Of a stretch of 5,534 nucleotides of DNA, positions 1-5,312 are shown one piece after another. Within the stretch, counting starts at the first letter, position 1; every line of letters begins with the position of its first letter. This DNA comes from an uncultured Clostridia bacterium (GTDB lineage: Bacteria; Bacillota; Clostridia; Oscillospirales; Ruminococcaceae). The stretch lies in NCBI GenBank assembly GCA_938014855.1, contig CALLQM010000079.1, positions 1-5,534 of the forward strand. The letters are read 5' to 3'. The notes under the pieces were generated by a model. The model made no database searches. It was not told where the DNA came from and saw only the letters and a program-made list of their open reading frames with translations. Position numbers and translations under genes: made by a program.

Positions 1-1738
1 GGATGGAAACAGCCGAAACAGCGTGGCAAGCGGTTGGTCGCCAATCGCCAGCCACTGCCTGGATCTCACGCTTGCACCCGGCGAATCCAAAACGATTCTA
101 TTTGTTCTTGGGTACTGCGAAAACCCAAGCGAGCAAAAATGGGAGCGCTCGGGCGTGATTAACAAAGCGCCCGCGCGCGATTTAATTTCGCGGTTTTCAA
201 AACCGGAACAGGTGCAGTCTGCGCTCGATGCGCTCAAATCGTACTGGGAGAAACTTCTGGGGCGGTTTCAAATCCACAGCAAGGACGAAAAGCTCGATCG
301 GATGGTCAATATTTGGAACCAATATCAATGCATGGTCACCTTTAATCTCAGCCGCAGTGCCAGTTATTTTGAAAGCGGCGTCGGTCGAAGCATGGGCTTT
401 CGCGACAGCTGTCAAGATCTGCTCGGATTTGTGCATCTGATTCCGGAACGTGCGCGTCAGCGCATTTTGGATATCGCATCCATTCAGTTTGAGGATGGAA
501 GCACCTGGCATCAATACCAAGTGCTCACCCGCCGTGGAAATGCAGACGTCGGCACAGGATTCAACGATGACCCTCTTTGGCTGGTTGCCTGTACATCCGC
601 TTATCTGCGCGAAACCGGCGACAGCTCGATTCTTTTGGAAAACGTGCCGTTTGACAGCGACGAAACCCTTGCACAGCCGCTGATGGAGCACCTGCGGCGC
701 AGTATTCAATATACGATCAGCCACCGCGGTCCTCACGGTCTGCCGCTGATTGGGCGCGCCGACTGGAATGACTGCCTGAATTTAAACTGCTTTTCGGATG
801 AACCGGGAGAGAGTTTTCAAACCTGCGCCAATTTTGAAAGCGGCAAAGCGGAAAGCGTATTTATTGCCGCCATGTTTGTGCAGTATGGGCGCGAATATGC
901 CGAGATCTGCCGCCGCTGGGGAACGCAGAAAGAAGCGGAAACCGTGTTGCAGGCGGTACAGGATATGGAGCAGTCCGTGCTCAAATATGGCTGGGACGGA
1001 GAATGGTTCCTACGCGCCTATGATGCCTTTGGCGGCAAAGTAGGAAGCCATGAATGTGAAGAAGGAAAAATCTATATCGAGCCGCAGGGATTCTGTGTTC
1101 TTGCAGGCATCGGTAAAAAAGAAGGATACGCCAAAACCGCGCTGGAAAGTGTGCGCAAGCACCTCACCACGCAATACGGCACCTGCCTGCTTGCGCCCTG
1201 CTACACCTCTTATCACCGCGAGCTGGGAGAAATCAGCAGTTATCCGCCGGGTTACAAAGAAAACGGCGGCATTTTCTGCCATAACAATCCTTGGGTCAGC
1301 ATTGCGGAAGCAGCTGCGGGAGACCCCGAGGAAGCGTTTGCGGTTTATCGCCGCACCTGCCCCGCTTATGTGGAAGAAATCAGCGATATTCACCGCACCG
1401 AGCCCTATGTTTACAGCCAAATGATTGCGGGAGCGGAAGCATCGCGGTTTGGCGAAGCAAAAAACAGCTGGCTTACCGGCACCGCCGCATGGACGTTTGT
1501 CAACGTCAGCCAATACCTGCTTGGCATTCGTCCGGGATTTGACGGATTGGAAATTCATCCGTGCCTGCCCGCTTCTATGCCGGGATATCAAGCGGTTCGG
1601 TTATACCGCGGTACAAAATATCATATAACTGTAAAGCGCACCGGAACGTATTCGCTTTGTGCGGATGGAAAAATGCTTTCCGGACACATTCTCCCCTTGA
1701 CAGATAACGCAATTTGTGAAATTATTGTTACCATATAA
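1..1738 (+). CDS. Cellobiose phosphorylase, GH94 (5'-truncated by window edge)
   Basis: Cytoplasmic inverting phosphorylase: cellobiose + phosphate gives alpha-glucose 1-phosphate + glucose. The frame is open to the left edge (first full codon at base 2), leaving 578 residues of a family that is usually about 810, so roughly 230 N-terminal residues are missing. GTG at 23 is an internal Val codon, not a start. The visible part covers the (alpha/alpha)6-barrel catalytic domain and the C-terminal beta region. The general-acid Asp is in ADWNDCLN (codon 770-772, residue 257 of the fragment). Residues I recall as substrate or phosphate ligands in Cellvibrio gilvus CBP all fit at consistent spacing: R118, R129, D135, W255, E410, Y414, K419, H427, T492 and G493 (fragment numbering). 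The stretches GFRDSCQDLLGFVH and YPPGYKENGGIFCHNNPW are typical of cellobiose rather than chitobiose phosphorylase, but laminaribiose or cellodextrin specificity cannot be fully excluded. No signal peptide can be judged because the N-terminus is absent. It is the upstream gene of an operon with the GH1 gene. Confidence 0.93.
   Translation, partial: DGNSRNSVASGWSPIASHCLDLTLAPGESKTILFVLGYCENPSEQKWERSGVINKAPARDLISRFSKPEQVQSALDALKSYWEKLLGRFQIHSKDEKLDRMVNIWNQYQCMVTFNLSRSASYFESGVGRSMGFRDSCQDLLGFVHLIPERARQRILDIASIQFEDGSTWHQYQVLTRRGNADVGTGFNDDPLWLVACTSAYLRETGDSSILLENVPFDSDETLAQPLMEHLRRSIQYTISHRGPHGLPLIGRADWNDCLNLNCFSDEPGESFQTCANFESGKAESVFIAAMFVQYGREYAEICRRWGTQKEAETVLQAVQDMEQSVLKYGWDGEWFLRAYDAFGGKVGSHECEEGKIYIEPQGFCVLAGIGKKEGYAKTALESVRKHLTTQYGTCLLAPCYTSYHRELGEISSYPPGYKENGGIFCHNNPWVSIAEAAAGDPEEAFAVYRRTCPAYVEEISDIHRTEPYVYSQMIAGAEASRFGEAKNSWLTGTAAWTFVNVSQYLLGIRPGFDGLEIHPCLPASMPGYQAVRLYRGTKYHITVKRTGTYSLCADGKMLSGHILPLTDNAICEIIVTI
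1697..1725 (+). promoter_or_regulatory. Possible internal promoter for the GH1 gene
   Basis: A perfect -35 hexamer TTGACA (1697-1702) is followed after 17 bp by AATTAT (1720-1725, 4 of 6 matches to TATAAT) with an extended-element TG at 1717-1718. A transcript would begin near 1732 and have a leader of about 20 nt that still holds the complete ribosome binding site of the GH1 gene. It lies inside the last codons of the phosphorylase gene, so the match could be a coding coincidence. Confidence 0.35.
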
Positions 1739-1743
1739 GGAGG
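1737..1743 (+). promoter_or_regulatory. Ribosome binding site of the GH1 gene, fused to the upstream stop codon
   Basis: AAGGAGG begins inside the TAA stop codon (1736-1738) of the phosphorylase gene. The ATG at 1744 touches this motif with no spacer and is unlikely to be used; the in-frame ATG at 1753 sits 9 nt downstream, which is normal. The overlap of stop codon and Shine-Dalgarno suggests translational coupling of the two enzymes. Confidence 0.88.
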
Positions 1744-1752
1744 ATGCAGATT

Positions 1753-3096
1753 ATGGGGTTTTCCAATCGATTTATTTGGGGAGCGGCAAGTTCCTCTTAC
1801 CAAACAGAAGGCAGCTGGAACGTCGACGGAAAAGGCCCCAGCATCTGGGACACATTCTGTCATACGCCGGGTCACATTGCTCATGGGGAAACGGGCGATG
1901 TCGCGTGCGACGGATACCGCCGAATGAAGGAAGACGTCGCCATTCTAAAAGCGCTCGGGCTTTCTGCTTACCGTTTTTCGGTCAGCTGGCCGCGGGTTCT
2001 GCCGGATGGACAAGGGCGCTTAAACGAACAAGGCCTTGCCTATTATGACCGATTGGTCGATTTACTGCTGAAAAACGAGATCACTCCCTATTTAACGCTC
2101 TATCACTGGGACCTGCCGGAAGCGCTCCAACAGCGAGGCGGCTGGCAGAACCGCCATACCGCAATGGCGTTTGCGGAGTATGCGGCAAAGATCGCCAAGC
2201 ATTTTGAGGGGCGCGTCACGCATTATATCACGCTCAACGAGCCGCAGTGTTTTGTCGGGCTAGGCTATCAGGACGGCATCCATGCGCCGGGGTTAAAATT
2301 AGATCAAGAAGGAATCCTTGCCTGCGTGCACAATGCACTGCTTGCAGGAGGACTTGGCGCACGCGTTTTAAGAGAAGCAAGCAGCACCCGTCTGCAGATT
2401 GGGCTGGCATCCACCGGCCGTCTCTGCTATCCCGTCAAGGATACCCCGCGGGGACGTGACGCAGCATACCGCGCATCGTTTGCCATGTCGGAGCACGACT
2501 GGATGTTCACCCACAGCTGGCTGTTGGATGCAGCAATTCTCGGACATTACGAATCGGATGCGCCGGAAGCTCTGCGCGCGTTTGCGGATTCGCTCTCCCC
2601 TTCGGATTGGGAGATCATTCGTCAGCCGCTCGACTTTTTGGGCGTCAACGTATACAATGGCCGTCCAGTTGACGACACCGGAGCGGATGTGCAGAAATAT
2701 CCCGGATTTCCGCGGACTGCTCTCAAATGGCCGGTCACTCCGGATGTGATGTATTACGGCGCTCACTGGCTGTATCAGCGTTACGGGCTCCCGCTTTACA
2801 TCACGGAAAACGGGCAGTCCTGCAACGACCGCATCTTTTTGGACGGATGCGTGCACGACCCCGACCGGATTGATTTTCTGCACCGCTATCTATCCGCACT
2901 TAAAAAAGCTGCCAGCGATGGAATTCCCATTCGCGGATACTTTCATTGGAGCTTTACGGATAATTTTGAATGGCACAGCGGATACGATGAACGCATGGGG
3001 CTGGTTTATATTGATTATCAAACCGGCAGGCGGATTCTTAAAGATTCTGCGCTCTGGTATGCCAAGACCGTACGGGAAAACGGCGCTCATTTATGA
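1753..3096 (+). CDS. GH1 beta-glucosidase (non-phospho type)
   Basis: Retaining beta-glucosidase that hydrolyses cellobiose, short cellodextrins or other beta-glucosides to glucose in the cytoplasm (no signal peptide). It has 447 residues from ATG 1753, the usual GH1 length of about 445-450, as a single (beta/alpha)8 barrel. Visible motifs: FIWGAASSSYQTEG at the N-terminus (Q17, E19), YRFSVSWPR, LYHWDLPEALQ (H118, W119), TLNEP with acid/base E163 (codon 2239-2241), PLYITENG with nucleophile E352 (codon 2806-2808), and HWSFTDNFEW with glycone-binding E406 and W407. Glu in DNFEW, and no Ser-x-Lys-Tyr phosphate-binding pattern after it, argue for unphosphorylated glucosides and against 6-phospho-beta-glucosidase; this fits a partner phosphorylase rather than a PTS. 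It is the second gene of the operon, with its Shine-Dalgarno on the phosphorylase stop codon. The last codons form part of the terminator. Beta-galactosidase or beta-fucosidase side activity is common in the family and cannot be ruled out. The gene would often be labelled bglA or bglB. Confidence 0.95.
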   Translation: MGFSNRFIWGAASSSYQTEGSWNVDGKGPSIWDTFCHTPGHIAHGETGDVACDGYRRMKEDVAILKALGLSAYRFSVSWPRVLPDGQGRLNEQGLAYYDRLVDLLLKNEITPYLTLYHWDLPEALQQRGGWQNRHTAMAFAEYAAKIAKHFEGRVTHYITLNEPQCFVGLGYQDGIHAPGLKLDQEGILACVHNALLAGGLGARVLREASSTRLQIGLASTGRLCYPVKDTPRGRDAAYRASFAMSEHDWMFTHSWLLDAAILGHYESDAPEALRAFADSLSPSDWEIIRQPLDFLGVNVYNGRPVDDTGADVQKYPGFPRTALKWPVTPDVMYYGAHWLYQRYGLPLYITENGQSCNDRIFLDGCVHDPDRIDFLHRYLSALKKAASDGIPIRGYFHWSFTDNFEWHSGYDERMGLVYIDYQTGRRILKDSALWYAKTVRENGAHL

Positions 3097-3121
3097 GCGC
3101 CGCCCCGAACGGTCTTTTGTT
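3064..3121 (+). terminator. Two-tier intrinsic terminator overlapping the end of the GH1 gene
   Basis: The apical stem is CGGCGCTCA (3081-3089), loop TTTA, TGAGCGCCG (3094-3102): nine perfect pairs, with the TGA stop codon (3094-3096) in the 3' arm. Below a small asymmetric internal loop (AAAA at 3077-3080 against C at 3103), a basal stem pairs 3064-3076 with 3104-3116 (AAGACCGTACGGG with CCCGAACGGTCTT, one A-A mismatch). The T-rich tail TTTTGTT is at 3115-3121, partly used by the basal stem. This ends the phosphorylase/beta-glucosidase operon. Unusually, the whole 5' arm is coding sequence. Confidence 0.88.
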
Positions 3122-3165
3122 ATGGCTTGTCCTGTTCGGTAAACCTTTTTTTCCAATCTTTTTTA

Positions 3166-3174
3166 TGCTATACT
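3166..3174 (+). promoter_or_regulatory. Extended -10 promoter for the DUF2238-type membrane protein
   Basis: TGCTATACT gives an extended -10 element: TG, one base, then TATACT with 5 of 6 matches to TATAAT. No good -35 is found at 16-18 bp; the region there is a T-tract (3146-3152), and TTTCCA at 3150-3155 is too close. Start of transcription would fall near 3181, leaving a leader of about 35 nt. The promoter lies just past the terminator of the previous operon, which supports a separate transcription unit. Confidence 0.5.
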
Positions 3175-3202
3175 TAACTCAATTCCCTAAATAAAATAAC
3201 TC

Positions 3203-3207
3203 GGAGG
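3203..3207 (+). promoter_or_regulatory. Ribosome binding site of the membrane protein gene
   Basis: GGAGG with 8 nt before ATG 3216; this fixes the start, and no competing in-frame start lies nearby. Confidence 0.85.
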
Positions 3208-3215
3208 CGGACTGC

Positions 3216-3959
3216 ATGAAATCAGCAACCAAACGCAGATGGCAGCTAGGACTCAGCTATTTTGTAATGATCTCGCTTGTATCCGCCATAATTTATATCA
3301 TTGTCGCAATGGTAAAAGCACCGAAACAGCCGATTTTTAATCAGCCGTACCGCCGCACCAAAAGTGAATATGTCCTGATGCTTTTGCAGTGTACGCTCGG
3401 TGTGGTTGCTATGATGCTGCCGTCGATTTTAAAAAAGCGTGCTAAATTAGAAATCCCATCTAAAATGATGATTTTTTATACCATTTTTCTGTACTGCGCC
3501 ATTTATTTGGGAGAAGTACGGGCATTCTATTACACTGTGCCGCATTGGGACACCATTTTACATACGTTCAGCGGCGCAATGCTCGGTGCACTGGGCTTTT
3601 CGTTTATCAACTTTTTAAATAACACCGACCGCGTCCCGATTTATTTAAGCCCGCTGTTTGTTGTCACGTTTGCGTTTTGTTTTGCAGTTACGCTCGGTGT
3701 GTTTTGGGAAATTTATGAATTTACCGCCGACGGAATCCTTTATACGAATATGCAGAAATATGCCTTGGAAAACGGCACGCTTTTGATTGGGCGCAATGCG
3801 CTTGCTGACACCATGAAAGATTTAACCGTGGATATCATTGGCGCGTTTGTCATGTCCGTCGTGGGTTATATTTCGCTCAAATACAAAAAAGGATGGGTGG
3901 AATCACTGCTTTTGCATATGCCGCGCCGTTCACAAAGCGAAAAGCAGTTTACAAAATGA
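3216..3959 (+). CDS. Polytopic membrane protein, DUF2238 (YjdF-like) type
   Basis: The function is unknown. The 247-residue product looks like the DUF2238/YjdF-like inner-membrane family (recognised from pattern, not searched). After a short basic N-terminus (KSATKRR) I see about six hydrophobic segments: residues 11-33, 51-72, 84-104, 113-133, 146-164 and 204-222, ending in a basic, hydrophilic tail (RRSQSEKQFTK) that probably lies in the cytoplasm. Conserved-looking polar clusters sit at membrane borders: HWDTILH (H110, W111, D112, H116) before helix 4, WEIYEF (W164, E165, E168) at the end of helix 5, and DTMKDLTVD (D198, K201, D202, D206) leading into helix 6. This spacing is what I recall of the family and could form a shared polar site, perhaps metal binding, which is inference only. 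It has its own promoter and terminator-bounded upstream side, so there is no operon partner that reveals its role. No terminator separates it from the downstream isocitrate dehydrogenase gene, so some readthrough is possible. A VanZ-like identity was considered but fits less well. Confidence 0.8.
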   Translation: MKSATKRRWQLGLSYFVMISLVSAIIYIIVAMVKAPKQPIFNQPYRRTKSEYVLMLLQCTLGVVAMMLPSILKKRAKLEIPSKMMIFYTIFLYCAIYLGEVRAFYYTVPHWDTILHTFSGAMLGALGFSFINFLNNTDRVPIYLSPLFVVTFAFCFAVTLGVFWEIYEFTADGILYTNMQKYALENGTLLIGRNALADTMKDLTVDIIGAFVMSVVGYISLKYKKGWVESLLLHMPRRSQSEKQFTK

Positions 3960-3976
3960 CCTGCGCTTGTTATAAT
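3948..3976 (+). promoter_or_regulatory. Strong sigma-A type promoter of isocitrate dehydrogenase
   Basis: TTTACA (3948-3953), a 17-bp spacer, then a perfect TATAAT (3971-3976) preceded by TG at 3968-3969 (extended -10). The -35 box is made of the penultimate codons of the preceding membrane protein gene (TTT ACA AAA TGA). Transcription would start near 3983, giving a leader of about 72 nt. This is the best promoter match in the window and suggests strong vegetative expression. Confidence 0.82.
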
Positions 3977-4007
3977 AATGACAGATTACACTTTAGCACG
4001 TCAAATC

Positions 4008-4029
4008 GCAGTACATACTGCTTGAGCAG
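4008..4029 (+). other. Two mutually exclusive small hairpins in the icd leader
   Basis: GCAGTA (4008-4013) can pair with TACTGC (4016-4021), realistically five pairs with a four-base loop. CTGC (4018-4021) can instead pair with GCAG (4026-4029) around a TTGA loop. They share CTGC, so only one can form. They lie just upstream of the ribosome binding site. The stems are short and may have no function. Confidence 0.3.
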
Positions 4030-4035
4030 ATAAAC

Positions 4036-4045
4036 AGGAAGGAAG
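4036..4045 (+). promoter_or_regulatory. Ribosome binding site of icd
   Basis: The purine run AGGAAGGAAG lies 9-11 nt before ATG 4055, depending on register. It favours this start over the in-frame ATG at 4070, which would be 24 nt or more away. Confidence 0.75.
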
Positions 4046-4054
4046 AAATCACGG

Positions 4055-5269
4055 ATGGAAAAAATTAAGATGTCGACACCTCTGGTTGAAATGGACGGAG
4101 ATGAGATGACCCGCATCATCTGGAAAATGATCAAAGACGAACTTTTGTCTCCATTTGTGGAGCTCAACTGCGAATACTATGACCTTGGTCTGCCCGAACG
4201 CGATAAAACGTCCGATCAGGTCACATATGACGCGGCAAATGCCATAAAAAAATATGGAGTCGGCGTAAAATGCGCGACCATTACCCCGAACCAGCAGAGA
4301 ATGAGCGAATACAACCTGCATGAAATGTGGAAAAGCCCGAACGGAACCATCCGTGCAGTTTTGGACGGCACCGTTTTCCGCGCTCCCATCTTAGTAGATC
4401 AGATTAAACCGGTTGTTCGCAAATGGAAAAAGCCGATCACGATTGCCCGCCACGCTTATGGCGACATTTACAAGGCAACCGAATTCCGCGTTCCGGAAAA
4501 GGGGAAAGCAGAATTGGTGTTTACCAATGAGGACGGCAAAGAAACATTCCGCGAAACAGTCTATGACTTTGAATGTCCCGGCGTTTTGCAGGCGCAGTAT
4601 AACAAAGACAACTCGATTTCTTCGTTTGCACATGCGTGCTTCCAATTTGCGCTGGAAACCAAACAAGATTTGTGGTTTGCAACCAAGGATACGATTTCAA
4701 AAAAATATGACCATACATTTAAAGATCTGTTTGCGCAGATTTACGAAGAAAGCTACCGCGAACAATTTGAAACCGCCGGCATCGAATATTTCTATACCCT
4801 CATCGATGATGCGGTTGCACGCGTAGTTCGCAGTGAGGGCGGCTTTATTTGGGCATGCAAAAACTACGACGGCGACGTGATGAGCGACATGGTTTCGACC
4901 GCTTACGGTTCGCTCGCCATGATGACCAGTGTACTAGTCAGCCCCGACGGCTGTTACGAATATGAAGCCGCGCACGGTACCGTCACCCGCCATTATTACC
5001 GCCACTTAAAAGGCGAAGAAACCTCCACCAACGCGATGGCTACTATTTTCGCGTGGTCGGGAGCGCTCCGCCGCCGCGGTCAGATGGACAACAATGCCGC
5101 ACTTGCCGAATTTGCGGACAAACTGGAGCAGGCTTCCCTGCAAACCATCAACGAGGGCACGATGACCAAAGACCTCGCCGGACTTTGGGAAGGAAGCACC
5201 CCGAAAACGGTCAACACCGCAGGATTTATTAAAGAAATCCGCACAAGACTCGAAAAATTAATGAAATAA
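4055..5269 (+). CDS. icd: NADP-dependent isocitrate dehydrogenase, eukaryote-type (subfamily II)
   Basis: Oxidatively decarboxylates isocitrate to 2-oxoglutarate with NADP+ and Mg2+/Mn2+ in the cytoplasm; in an anaerobe its likely job is 2-oxoglutarate for glutamate synthesis plus NADPH. The 404-residue product is full length for the homodimeric subfamily II that includes human IDH1 (414 aa), not the ~416-aa E. coli-type subfamily I. Visible motifs: GDEMTRIIW near the N-terminus, KSPNGTIR (S94, R100), GTVFR (R109), ARHAYGDIY (R132, Y139), LIDDAVAR (D251), NYDGDVMSD (D272, D274 and D278 metal-site acids) and GTVTRHYY (R312, H313). The isocitrate-binding arginines fall at the same numbers as in human IDH1. 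The Arg-His pair matches the one that binds the NADP 2'-phosphate, supporting NADP over NAD. The gene has its own strong promoter and leader, and ends in a symmetric terminator facing a convergent gene. No citrate synthase or aconitase gene is in the window. Confidence 0.97.
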   Translation: MEKIKMSTPLVEMDGDEMTRIIWKMIKDELLSPFVELNCEYYDLGLPERDKTSDQVTYDAANAIKKYGVGVKCATITPNQQRMSEYNLHEMWKSPNGTIRAVLDGTVFRAPILVDQIKPVVRKWKKPITIARHAYGDIYKATEFRVPEKGKAELVFTNEDGKETFRETVYDFECPGVLQAQYNKDNSISSFAHACFQFALETKQDLWFATKDTISKKYDHTFKDLFAQIYEESYREQFETAGIEYFYTLIDDAVARVVRSEGGFIWACKNYDGDVMSDMVSTAYGSLAMMTSVLVSPDGCYEYEAAHGTVTRHYYRHLKGEETSTNAMATIFAWSGALRRRGQMDNNAALAEFADKLEQASLQTINEGTMTKDLAGLWEGSTPKTVNTAGFIKEIRTRLEKLMK

Positions 5270-5275
5270 TGCATC

Positions 5276-5307
5276 AAAAAAAGCCCGCCTTTTGGCGGGC
5301 TTTTTTT
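5276..5307. terminator. Symmetric bidirectional intrinsic terminator
   Basis: Seven A, GCCCGCC, loop TTTT (5290-5293), GGCGGGC, seven T: fourteen perfect pairs if the A and T runs are included. It reads as a canonical GC stem plus U-tract on both strands. It lies 6 nt past the icd stop codon and 5 nt past the stop codon of the convergent ABC-F gene, and so serves both. Confidence 0.96.
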
Positions 5308-5312
5308 ATCGA

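Noticed and set aside
23..25. GTG at 23 as the start of the phosphorylase gene
   Set aside because: The frame stays open to base 2 with family-like sequence, no ribosome binding site precedes it, and about 230 family residues would be missing. It is an internal Val codon.
368..382. Possible CcpA cre-like sites (TGAAAGCGGC here and at about 835)
   Set aside because: Both match only the left half of the pseudo-palindrome; the right half (TTTCA-like) is absent, and both lie deep within coding sequence. Not supported as operators.
1010..1591. 193-codon antisense open frame inside the phosphorylase gene (also 197-736 and 2368-2883 on the minus strand)
   Set aside because: They lie opposite well supported enzymes, have no recognisable domains, and are readily explained as shadow frames of a moderately GC-rich coding strand.
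2251..2459. Plus-strand alternative frames within the GH1 gene (for example 2247-2459 and 2399-2749)
   Set aside because: No ribosome binding sites or family motifs, and they are fully inside an intact GH1 frame whose catalytic residues are all present.
3216..3959. VanZ-like glycopeptide-resistance identity for the membrane protein
   Set aside because: The D-x-x-L-H element recalls VanZ, but the H-W-D-x-x-x-H, W-E-x-x-E-F and D-T-x-K-D-x-x-x-D series fits the DUF2238 type better.
3960..4054. Riboswitch in the icd leader
   Set aside because: The leader is only about 72 nt, with very short stems and no conserved core of a class I know; kept only as a weak hairpin observation.
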